The notes beneath the pieces were generated by a model. That model saw only the letters and a program-made list of their open reading frames with translations, had not been told where the DNA came from and did no database searches. A program made the translations under genes and the position numbers. Source: an uncultured Oscillibacter sp. (GTDB lineage Bacteria > Bacillota > Clostridia > Oscillospirales > Oscillospiraceae). Taken from it: DNA of 5,320 nt. The stretch lies in assembly GCA_905233795.1 (NCBI GenBank), contig CAJOFP010000220.1, positions 1 to 5,320 on the forward strand, given 5' to 3'. Shown here piece after piece: positions 1 through 5,320 of the stretch. Numbering within the stretch: the first letter of the stretch is position 1; every line of letters starts with the position of its first letter.

Positions 1-191
1 GGCGAAATCCGTCTCTTCCGGATTCCACATGGATCGGACGCTCTCTTCCGTCACTGTGAAACCCGCTTCCGTCAGTTTTTCCCGCAGAATCTTTACGCTC
101 TCGCCGCTCCAACCGTAACAGCCGAACGCGGCGGCTTTTTTGTTCTTAAATTTTAACTGCTTCAAAAATTCCAGCCAGCCCGCCACATTGG
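1..191 (-). pseudogene. Detached 3' fragment of a flavodiiron protein (FprA-type) gene
   Basis: Read on the minus strand, this stretch encodes an uninterrupted piece of the C-terminal flavodoxin domain of an A-type flavoprotein. It runs from [19 protein letters not shown] through AAAFGCYGWSGESVKIL to [11 protein letters not shown] at the window edge. The FGxYGWSGE loop is the third FMN-contacting loop of the family. The piece duplicates the end of the gene at 4237-5320: positions 1-100 equal 4284-4383 base for base, and 136-191 match 4384-4439 with three mismatches. Positions 101-135 are absent from the other copy, where the loss breaks the frame. The N-terminal diiron domain and the first half of the flavodoxin domain are absent; past 191 the sequence becomes a phosphoesterase remnant. 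The fragment cannot make a working enzyme unless recombined with the right-hand copy. Its true C-terminus lies left of the window. Confidence 0.85.
1..191 (+). repeat. Left copy of long direct repeat flanking the ABC operon
   Basis: The left member of a direct repeat whose other copy is at 4284-4439. The first 100 bp are identical; then this copy holds 35 extra bases (101-135); the last 56 bp differ at three positions (a/g, g/c, t/c). The repeat may extend left beyond the window. Both copies derive from the 3' region of a flavodiiron protein gene. Confidence 0.9.
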
Positions 192-403
192 TAAAATCAA
201 AAATTGATTTTCCAACGTGGCGTTGCCGTGGTAACGCCCCAGAAACCAGAGGCGGAAACGCGAACGGGTTTTGATTTCATCCGGAAAATCCGTGAATTTA
301 TTCGGCAGATAAGATTCTCTCGCGTTGACCTCTCGTAAATCCAGCGGATTTTGAATCGAAGTCGGCGCACAGTGCGTGATGATATAATCCACCCGCCGTT
401 GAC
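192..403 (-). pseudogene. Remnant of a metallophosphoesterase (calcineurin-like) gene, C-terminal part
   Basis: The minus-strand frame gives VDYIITHCAPTSIQ (read from the GTG at 390-392), then YLPNKFTDF and RLWFLGRYHGN, ending at ENQFLIL near 192. This order matches the C-terminal third of small calcineurin-like metallophosphoesterases, where ITHCAP and GHYH carry metal-binding histidines. Only about 70 of the usual 230-280 residues remain. The first histidine of the GHxH motif is arginine here (GRYH), which should impair metal binding. The upstream side ends at an AT-rich mobile-like element (411-541), and the downstream side joins abruptly to flavodiiron protein sequence, so the frame finishes in unrelated residues. 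It is a decayed relic; the family call comes from remembered motifs, not a search. GTG390 is more likely an internal valine codon than a start. Confidence 0.6.
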
Positions 404-548
404 CTGATTTCTATAAATGAGCAAATCCGAAAAACCGCACAAATATTCAATCGTTATTTTCTGTATATAGTATTTAATATTTTTTAAACCGCAAAATACA
501 GAGTTGTTTTTGTGTAAAAACACAAATTTGCTCATTTATAGCTGATTT
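404..548. mobile_element. Probable MITE with 16-bp terminal inverted repeats and 7-bp target duplication
   Basis: Positions 411-426 (ctataaatgagcaaat) and 526-541 (atttgctcatttatag) are perfect inverted repeats bounding a 131-bp element. Immediately outside, ctgattt occurs at 404-410 and again at 542-548 in direct orientation, as expected of a target site duplication. The element has about 26% GC (34 of 131 bases by hand count), far below the neighbouring genes, and contains no convincing gene. A small inner hairpin lies at 505-522 (tgttttt, loop gtgt, aaaaaca). These are the hallmarks of a miniature inverted-repeat transposable element moved in trans by a transposase; none is in the window. 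It sits at the broken edge of the phosphoesterase relic and just upstream of the ABC operon promoter. A large transcribed hairpin is an alternative reading, but the flanking duplication favours transposition. Confidence 0.7.
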
Positions 549-572
549 CCAACATCACGACTGTTTTCCCCC

Positions 573-602
573 TTGACAAGATAAAGACGTATATGATATG
601 AT
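573..602 (+). promoter_or_regulatory. Sigma-70-type promoter of the ABC operon
   Basis: A consensus -35 box TTGACA (573-578) is followed after 18 bp by TATGAT (597-602), one mismatch from the -10 consensus TATAAT. Transcription should begin near 608-610, about 43 bp before the TTG start at 652. An overlapping TATGAT at 592-597 has a 13-bp spacer and is too close to be used. A strong core promoter next to a perfect palindrome suggests that expression is held down by a repressor. Confidence 0.75.
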
Positions 603-606
603 GAAA

Positions 607-634
607 ATCATAGTTAGTATTAACTAACTATGAT
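607..634. promoter_or_regulatory. Palindromic operator, probable TetR-type repressor site
   Basis: The arms atcatagttagt (607-618) and actaactatgat (623-634) are perfect reverse complements separated by atta. The site begins four bases after the -10 box and covers the predicted transcription start, a classic repressor position. A perfect palindrome of this size ahead of a transporter operon is typical of TetR/AcrR-family dimers. Transcription starting near 608-610 would remove the first bases of the left arm from the mRNA, so a DNA operator is more likely than an RNA hairpin. No regulator gene lies in the window, so the family of the binding protein is inferred. Confidence 0.65.
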
Positions 635-639
635 AGAAA

Positions 640-654
640 GGGGGAATTATTTTG
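640..654 (+). promoter_or_regulatory. Ribosome binding site and TTG start of the first ABC gene
   Basis: The run GGGGG at 640-644, within agaaagggggaa, lies seven bases before the TTG at 652-654. This spacing picks the TTG as the start. It yields an N-terminus MKEKKKSALSELMEFAGGYK that fits the short cytoplasmic lead before TM1 in this transporter family. Confidence 0.75.
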
Positions 655-2433
655 AAAGAAAAGAAAAAAAGCGCATTGTCGGAATTGATGGAATTTGCGG
701 GCGGTTACAAAATTCTGACGGCGCTGTCCCTGCTCTTGTCGGCTCTCAGCGCGTTACTGGCTTTGACGCCTTTTGTATTTCTCTATCGTATGATCCGGGA
801 AGTTCTGGCGGTCGCGCCGGACTTCACACAGGCGTCCGGATTGATACGAAACGGCTGGATGGCGGTAGGGGCGTCTTTGTTATCCACGCTGATTTATTTT
901 ATCGCGCTGATGTGTTCCCATATCGCGGCGTTTCGGACCGCGGGGAATATTCGCGTAATCCTGCTGGAAAAAATCGCGCTTCTTCCGGCGGGCGTGATAG
1001 AAAATATCGGCACGGGAAAAACGCGGCGGATCGTGACGGAATCCAGCGCGGCCACGGAGACTTATCTGGCGCACCGTCTGCCGGATTTGGCGGCGTCCAT
1101 TGCTACGCCGCTGGGCATTCTTGTATTATTATTTATATTTGACTGGCGTTTCGGTCTTGCGAGTTTATTGCCTATGGTTTTCAGCTTTATGGCGATGTGG
1201 AGCATGGCGGGACCGAATATGAGAGAAGATATGCGGAATTATCAGGACGCGTTGTCCAATATGAGCAACGAGGCGACGGAATACGTCCGGGGCATACCGG
1301 TTGTCAAAACTTTCGGACAGACGGTACATTCTTTTCGGCGTTTCAAAGCGTCGATTGATAATTATTATAAATTTTGCATTTCTTATACGAAAAACGCCCG
1401 CCGTCCTATGATGCGTTTTACGGTTTTTCTCAACAGCGCGTTCGCGTTTCTGACCGCGTTGACGCTGATTCTGACGGCGGGGCGGAGCGTTCCCGCCGGC
1501 TTATTGCAATCCGTCCTGTTTTATGTGATTTTCACGCCGCAGATCGCCACGGTTTTAAACCGAATTTTATTCGCGTCTGAAGATAATATGATGATTGCCG
1601 ACAGTCTGAGCCGCGTTCATGCCATATTGGATTTGGAACCGCTTCCGGTATCGGACAATCCGAAAGTCCCGGAAGGCGCGTCCTTGGAGTTCGATCATGT
1701 GACGTTCCGCTATCCGGGGGCGGCGCGTGACGCCGTGTCGGATTTGTCTTTCACGGCGGAGCCGGGGACGGTGACAGCGCTGGTCGGACCGTCCGGCGGC
1801 GGCAAAACGACAGTCGCCGCGCTTGTTTCCAGATTCTTCGACGCGACATCCGGCGCCGTTCGGATTGGCGGCGCGGACACGCGGGATATAAAGCCGGAAA
1901 CGCTGTCGGATAAAATAGCCTATGTCTTTCAGGACAGCCGCCTTTTAAAGCGTTCCATATTGGAAAATGTACGTCTTGGCAGACCGGAAGCCAGCCGGGA
2001 AGCGGTTCTTGACGCGCTTCACCGGGCGCAATGCGACGATATTTTAGCGAAACTTCCCAACGGCGCGGATACGGTCATCGGCGCGAAAGGGACCTATCTT
2101 TCAGGCGGCGAACGGCAGAGAATCGCAATCGCCCGTATGATTTTGCGGGACGCGCCGATTGTCGTACTGGACGAGGCGACCGCGTTCGCCGATCCGGAAA
2201 ATGAGGCGCTTGTGCAGAGATCATTTGAAGAGCTTGCGAAAGGCAAAACGGTTTTCATCATTGCCCATCGTTTGACGACTGTCCGAAACGCGGATAATAT
2301 TCTGGTATTAAAAGACGGAAAACTGGAGGAATCCGGCGGCCATGATGAATTAATACAAAAACACGGATTGTATGAAACCATGTGGAACGAGTATCAAAAC
2401 GCGATACAGTGGAAAGTGGGTGTAAACGCGTGA
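652..2433 (+). CDS. ABC transporter half-protein, permease fused to ATPase (YbtP/YbtQ-like)
   Basis: A 593-residue inner-membrane half-transporter with the exporter fold. Six hydrophobic segments lie at about residues 21-45, 68-92, 144-163, 166-187, 257-277 and 282-300. The ATPase domain follows from about 343: A-loop Tyr354, Walker A GPSGGGKTT (379-387, Lys385), Q-loop Gln427, signature LSGGERQR (483-490), Walker B IVVLDE (503-508, catalytic Glu508) and switch His539. All catalytic residues are present and the length is normal. After Walker B it reads ATAFADPENE, not the usual ATASLD, a D-loop variant I associate with the siderophore-linked heterodimeric branch (YbtP/YbtQ, IrtA/IrtB). It should pair with the product of the next gene, whose start overlaps its stop codon. 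Some members of the branch import iron-siderophores despite the exporter fold; the substrate and direction are not readable here. Expression is likely controlled by the palindrome at 607-634. If its partner is dead, this protein may be orphaned or form homodimers. Confidence 0.93.
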   Translation: MKEKKKSALSELMEFAGGYKILTALSLLLSALSALLALTPFVFLYRMIREVLAVAPDFTQASGLIRNGWMAVGASLLSTLIYFIALMCSHIAAFRTAGNIRVILLEKIALLPAGVIENIGTGKTRRIVTESSAATETYLAHRLPDLAASIATPLGILVLLFIFDWRFGLASLLPMVFSFMAMWSMAGPNMREDMRNYQDALSNMSNEATEYVRGIPVVKTFGQTVHSFRRFKASIDNYYKFCISYTKNARRPMMRFTVFLNSAFAFLTALTLILTAGRSVPAGLLQSVLFYVIFTPQIATVLNRILFASEDNMMIADSLSRVHAILDLEPLPVSDNPKVPEGASLEFDHVTFRYPGAARDAVSDLSFTAEPGTVTALVGPSGGGKTTVAALVSRFFDATSGAVRIGGADTRDIKPETLSDKIAYVFQDSRLLKRSILENVRLGRPEASREAVLDALHRAQCDDILAKLPNGADTVIGAKGTYLSGGERQRIAIARMILRDAPIVVLDEATAFADPENEALVQRSFEELAKGKTVFIIAHRLTTVRNADNILVLKDGKLEESGGHDELIQKHGLYETMWNEYQNAIQWKVGVNA

Positions 2434-3251
2434 AAAAACTGAAAGAGCGCGTCATGGACGCATACGCGCTGTCGGAACAGGGCGCGGCGGATTTTTTCAA
2501 AGCCGTTCTGTCCTGCGCCCTGTCGGATATTATCTTGATGTTTCCTGTCGGCGTTTTGTTTTCGCTTGCGTCGGATTGTCTGTCCGGGACGATACCGGTC
2601 AATCATTTCCCGTTATATATCGCGGGGATCGCCGTCTGTCTGCTTTTGATTTTTCTGACAGCGTTTTGTCAATATAACGCCACGTTCTTTTCCACTTACA
2701 AAGAATCCGGCGTCAGACGGATCGCGCTTTCCGAAAAATTGCGCAAACTCCCGCTGTCTTTTTTCGCAAAGAAAGACCTGTCGGACCTGACCGCGTCCGT
2801 TTTGGGCGATTGCGAGGCGATAGAGCACGCTTTTTCCCATCAAATGCCGCAATTCTGGGGCGCGATGATTTCCACCTGCTTTGTTGCGGTCATGCTTCTT
2901 GGATATGATTGGCGCATGGGATTGGCGGCGTTATGGCCTTTGCCCGTGTCGCTGTTTATCGTGGGTTCTTCCAAAGAAGTCCAAAACCGGGTCGGGCGCA
3001 AACAGAATCAAGCGAAACTTGACCTTGCGGACGGAATACAGGAATATCTGGAGTGCTTTCGTGATTTGAAAAGCGCCAACGCGCAAAGGGAATATCTAAT
3101 TGAAAACAGCTTTATATGTCGTATCGGCGCAAATGCTTTTAAAATTCGGCATCGCCACAACCGCGCTCGCGGGCAGTTTTTTATTAATACGCGGCGAAAT
3201 CGACGCGCTGAAATTTTTCGGTTTCCTGATTGCCGTATCCCGGATTTATGA
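2430..3251 (+). CDS. Frameshifted ABC half-transporter, N-terminal part (TM1-TM4)
   Basis: This is the first half of the operon's second gene. The GTG at 2430-2432 shares bases with the TGA stop at 2431-2433 of the preceding gene (GTGA overlap), implying translational coupling; the upstream gtgggtg is only a weak ribosome site. Residues 1-223 carry four hydrophobic segments, at about 28-48, 60-82, 140-158 and 161-180. The cytoplasmic helix DGIQEYLECFRDLKSANAQREYL ends at codon 3096-3098. From there the frame loses similarity to the family, and about 50 unrelated residues follow to the TGA at 3249-3251. The family sequence resumes in another frame at about 3103. By comparison with relatives, about 20 residues of the cytoplasmic extension before TM5 are missing, so this is a deletion with frameshift. 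The product lacks TM5-TM6 and the ATPase, and is almost certainly non-functional alone. Confidence 0.8.
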   Translation: MKKLKERVMDAYALSEQGAADFFKAVLSCALSDIILMFPVGVLFSLASDCLSGTIPVNHFPLYIAGIAVCLLLIFLTAFCQYNATFFSTYKESGVRRIALSEKLRKLPLSFFAKKDLSDLTASVLGDCEAIEHAFSHQMPQFWGAMISTCFVAVMLLGYDWRMGLAALWPLPVSLFIVGSSKEVQNRVGRKQNQAKLDLADGIQEYLECFRDLKSANAQREYLIENSFICRIGANAFKIRHRHNRARGQFFINTRRNRRAEIFRFPDCRIPDL

Positions 3252-4155
3252 ACCGATGAGCGGTAATCTGGTCAATCTTGCCGCCGTCAACGCCCTGCAA
3301 ATCAATATGGATCGCATGAACGAAATTCATCATCAAAAAGAACAGAGCGGAACGACGGAATTTCATCCCGACGGATACGACATCCAATTTGACAACGTGC
3401 GTTTCTCTTATCATGATAATCTCAATCCATCCGCTTCTTCTGAATCTGAAATGGTATTGGACGGCGTGAGTTTTACGGCGAAACAAGGGGAAGTGACGGC
3501 GCTGGTCGGACCGTCGGGCGGCGGCAAAACGACAGTCTCACGTCTTGCCGCGCGCTTTTGGGACGCGGACAGCGGAACCGTTCAAATCGGCGGCGTTGAC
3601 GTGTCAACGGTTGACCCGGAAGTTTTGTTGTCCGCTTATTCCATCGTATTTCAGGACGTGACGCTGTTTAATCAGACGGTCATGGAAAATATACGATTGG
3701 GACGAAAAGACGCGACGGATGAGGAAGTTTTAGAGGCGGCGCGGCTTGCGAATGTACACGAATTCGCGGAGAAACTGCCCGACGGCTGGAATACGCTGAT
3801 CGGCGAAAACGGCTGTCAGCTATCGGGCGGGGAACGTCAACGGATTTCCATCGCCCGCGCTTTCCTGAAAGACGCGCCTGTGATTTTATTGGACGAGGCG
3901 ACCGCCAGTCTGGACGCGGAGAATGAAACGTCGGTACAGACGGCGTTGTCCCGGCTGATTGCGCGGAAAACCGTCCTGATTATCGCCCATCGGCTCAGAA
4001 CGGTTTCCGGCGCGGATAAAATCATTGTGTTGTCAGGCGGAAAGACAGCGGAAATCGGAACTCCGCGGGAACTCGAAGCGCGGAACGGTCTTTTCTCCCG
4101 TATGGCGCGGATACAGCGCGAGGCGGAAAGTTGGTCTTTGACTGAAAGAAATTGA
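3100..4155 (+). CDS. Frameshifted ABC half-transporter, C-terminal part (TM5-TM6 and ATPase)
   Basis: This is the second half of the broken partner gene. The TTG at 3100 directly follows an in-frame TAA (3097-3099), has no evident ribosome binding site and is probably not a true start. Numbering from it (351 residues), TM5 is at about 4-31 and TM6 at 36-50. The ATPase then shows A-loop Tyr104, Walker A GPSGGGKTT (137-145, Lys143), Gln185, signature LSGGERQR (241-248), Walker B VILLDE (261-266, Glu266), D-loop ASLD (269-272) and His297. The ATPase appears intact and carries the standard D-loop, unlike its partner. Between A-loop and Walker A there is a longer serine-rich stretch (NLNPSASSESEM) than in the first protein. 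Joined to residues 1-223 of the upstream part, the total is about 573 residues, about 20 below a typical member. Upstream translation would need a ribosome slip across a real deletion. Confidence 0.8.
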   Translation: MKTALYVVSAQMLLKFGIATTALAGSFLLIRGEIDALKFFGFLIAVSRIYEPMSGNLVNLAAVNALQINMDRMNEIHHQKEQSGTTEFHPDGYDIQFDNVRFSYHDNLNPSASSESEMVLDGVSFTAKQGEVTALVGPSGGGKTTVSRLAARFWDADSGTVQIGGVDVSTVDPEVLLSAYSIVFQDVTLFNQTVMENIRLGRKDATDEEVLEAARLANVHEFAEKLPDGWNTLIGENGCQLSGGERQRISIARAFLKDAPVILLDEATASLDAENETSVQTALSRLIARKTVLIIAHRLRTVSGADKIIVLSGGKTAEIGTPRELEARNGLFSRMARIQREAESWSLTERN

Positions 4156-4170
4156 AAAAACAAAAAATTT

Positions 4171-4230
4171 CCGTCCCTGTTTTTTCTCTTGAATAAAATT
4201 AAATCAAGAGAGAAAACGGGGACGGATTTT
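4171..4230. terminator. Bidirectional hairpin terminator between convergent genes
   Basis: Arms 4171-4192 and 4204-4225 pair along all 22 positions in plus-strand RNA, two of them G-U pairs (4184/4212 and 4178/4218), around an 11-base AT-rich loop (ataaaattaaa). T4170 and A4226 add one more pair. The plus side is followed by tttt and further AT-rich sequence. The minus side is followed by aattttttgtttttt (complement of 4156-4170), a good U-tract. The hairpin lies 15 bp after the ABC stop at 4155 and just beyond the original flavodiiron stop at 4245-4247, so it can serve both genes. Confidence 0.8.
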
Positions 4231-4236
4231 ATAATT

Positions 4237-5320
4237 TTATATTTTTATCGCGCCAACAGAGCCGTAACCATAGCGGGAATAGCGGCGAAATCCGTCTCTT
4301 CCGGATTCCACATGGATCGGACGCTCTCTTCCGTCACTGTGAAACCCGCTTCCGTCAGTTTTTCCCGCAGAATCTTTACGCTCTTTTTTGTTCTTGAATT
4401 TTAACTGCTTCAAAAATTCCAGCCACCCCGCCACACTGGACAAAATACTGTTGCTGACTGTCGGCGATCCCACAGCGATGGCGCGGGATTTGAACACTTC
4501 CGTCATGATTTCGTTTTTATCCGCTTTGGCGATATTAAATAATTTTACTGTCGTATCGGGACTCTGTCGGGCGATCTCACGGGCGATTTCATGAGCCAGT
4601 TTCGCCGTGCCGTCCCACATCGTGTCATACGCCACTGTGATTTGATCTTCCTGATACGCTTCCGCCCATTTCGCGTACAGTTCCACGATTTGCGCGGGAT
4701 TTTCCCGCCAAATAGCCCCGTGACTGGGCGCGATCATGTCAATAGGCAGATGAAATCCGGCGATTTCTTTTAATTTTTTGCTTACCAACGGAGAAAACGG
4801 ATTTAAAATATTCGCGTAATATTTCATCGCTTCTTTCATTAATAAACACTGGTTCGCCTTGTCATTAAACAGTTCCTCCACGGCGAAATGCTGTCCGAAA
4901 GCGTCATTGGAAAACAGAATATTATCTCCGGTCAGATACGTCGCCATAGAATCCGGCCAGTGAAGCATACGCATTTCCACAAAAACAAGCTGTTTGCCGT
5001 TGCCGATGTCCAGCGTGTCGCCGGTTTTCACTGTATGAAAATTCCAACCCCGTTTTCCGTACTGTCCCTCAATGCTCTTGACGGCGTTAGCGGTACAGTA
5101 AATAGGCGTGTCGGGAATTTCAGCCATCAGCGCGGTGAGAGAGCCGGAGTGATCGCATTCGCCGTGATTGGCGATAATATAATCAATCTTGTGTAAATCA
5201 ATTTCACGTTTCAGATTTTCCACAAACTCGAACCGGTGGGGCAGCCATACGGTATCAATCAGAACCGTTTTTTCTTCCTCAATCAGATAGGCGTTCTGGC
5301 TGGAGCCGTTCATAATCGAA
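4237..5320 (-). CDS. fprA: Flavodiiron protein (A-type flavoprotein), C-terminus frameshifted, 5' end outside window
   Basis: Flavodiiron proteins are cytoplasmic enzymes that reduce O2 or NO at a diiron site, fed by FMN, and protect anaerobes. The metallo-beta-lactamase-like domain is complete for iron ligands: HxExDH (NHGECDH), then [14 protein letters not shown] and APSHGAIWR. Numbered from the ATG at 5311-5313 these are His50, Glu52, Asp54, His55, His118, Asp137 and His198. The flavodoxin domain follows with the FMN loop [10 protein letters not shown] (229-238) and GSPT (282-285). That ATG is probably internal: the frame is open to the window edge and relatives have about 35-45 more residues. 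After Lys310 (codon 4384-4386) the frame shifts: 35 bases encoding most of AAAFGCYGWSGE, present at 101-135, are missing here. About 48 unrelated residues follow to a stop at 4237. In the original frame the gene would end [11 protein letters not shown] with TAA at 4245-4247. Loss of an FMN loop probably disables electron supply. No rubredoxin domain is visible. Confidence 0.88.
   Translation of the reverse strand, partial: SIMNGSSQNAYLIEEEKTVLIDTVWLPHRFEFVENLKREIDLHKIDYIIANHGECDHSGSLTALMAEIPDTPIYCTANAVKSIEGQYGKRGWNFHTVKTGDTLDIGNGKQLVFVEMRMLHWPDSMATYLTGDNILFSNDAFGQHFAVEELFNDKANQCLLMKEAMKYYANILNPFSPLVSKKLKEIAGFHLPIDMIAPSHGAIWRENPAQIVELYAKWAEAYQEDQITVAYDTMWDGTAKLAHEIAREIARQSPDTTVKLFNIAKADKNEIMTEVFKSRAIAVGSPTVSNSILSSVAGWLEFLKQLKFKNKKERKDSAGKTDGSGFHSDGRERPIHVESGRDGFRRYSRYGYGSVGAIKI
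4284..4439 (+). repeat. Right copy of long direct repeat flanking the ABC operon
   Basis: This copy lies inside the flavodiiron gene at its native place. Positions 4284-4383 equal 1-100; 4384-4439 match 136-191 with three differences. Between 4383 and 4384, 35 bases of the left copy are missing, and the deletion ends share a 2-bp ct microhomology. Similarity to the left copy ends at about 4439-4445. Confidence 0.9.

Noticed and set aside
197..535. Minus-strand open frame covering the MITE and the phosphoesterase relic
   Set aside because: It crosses the AT-rich element in a different frame from the phosphoesterase motifs and shows no family features; it is open by chance.
411..541. CRISPR-like or riboswitch-like element
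   Set aside because: There are no regularly spaced repeats, and the terminal inverted repeats with a flanking duplication fit a transposable element better.
630..1142. Plus-strand open frame overlapping the start of the first ABC gene
   Set aside because: It lies in another frame of a gene with clear membrane and ATPase motifs, and its composition (glycine- and arginine-rich) is that of a shadow frame.
3085..3110. Programmed ribosomal frameshift joining the two ABC halves
   Set aside because: There is no evident slippery heptamer at the junction, and about 20 family residues are missing, which slipping cannot restore; a deletion is the simpler explanation.
1770..3540. Near-identical DNA around the two Walker A motifs (about 1776-1815 and 3498-3537)
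   Set aside because: The match is short and confined to the conserved P-loop coding region of two homologous ATPases; it needs no recombination event to explain it.
4388..5196. Several plus-strand open frames opposite the flavodiiron gene
   Set aside because: They are antisense to a gene with a complete set of diiron ligands and have no recognisable motifs or ribosome sites.

Overview
The window looks like a piece of genome from an anaerobic or microaerophilic bacterium, most likely of the Bacillota (Firmicutes). This rests on a flavodiiron oxidoreductase gene, strong G-rich ribosome binding sites with TTG and GTG starts, and protein style; no rRNA or other phylogenetic marker is present, so placement below phylum is not supported. 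Coding DNA is of medium GC and rich in GCG, CCG and CGG codons. Positions 411-541 stand out as very AT-rich.

Layout. Positions 1-191 (minus strand) are a detached piece of the 3' part of a flavodiiron protein gene. It is fused at about 191/192 to a remnant (192-403, minus strand) of a metallophosphoesterase gene. Next comes a 131-bp AT-rich element (411-541) with perfect 16-bp terminal inverted repeats and a 7-bp flanking direct repeat, which looks like a MITE. A sigma-70-type promoter (573-602) with a perfect 12-bp-arm palindromic operator (607-634) precedes a two-gene ABC transporter operon on the plus strand. The first gene (652-2433) is an intact 593-residue half-transporter. The second starts at 2430, overlapping the first stop codon, but is broken near 3098: about 20 residues before TM5 are missing and the frame shifts, leaving an N-terminal part (2430-3251) and a C-terminal part (3100-4155). 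A long hairpin (4171-4225) separates the operon from a convergent flavodiiron protein gene (4237 to the right edge, minus strand). Its C-terminus is frameshifted by a 35-bp deletion.

How it fits together. The two ABC genes resemble the heterodimeric YbtP/YbtQ-like branch of exporter-fold ABC proteins, some of which import iron-siderophore complexes; the substrate here cannot be read from the sequence. The palindrome suggests repression by a TetR-type dimer, but no regulator gene is visible. The most notable structure is a direct repeat: the 3' part of the flavodiiron gene is present on both sides of the ABC operon (1-191 and 4284-4439). The 35 bp missing from the right copy are intact in the left one. 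This could record a duplication or insertion, a recombination-prone locus, or an assembly error at a repeat. I see no clear evidence for a wholly new molecular system; the interest lies in rearrangement and gene decay.
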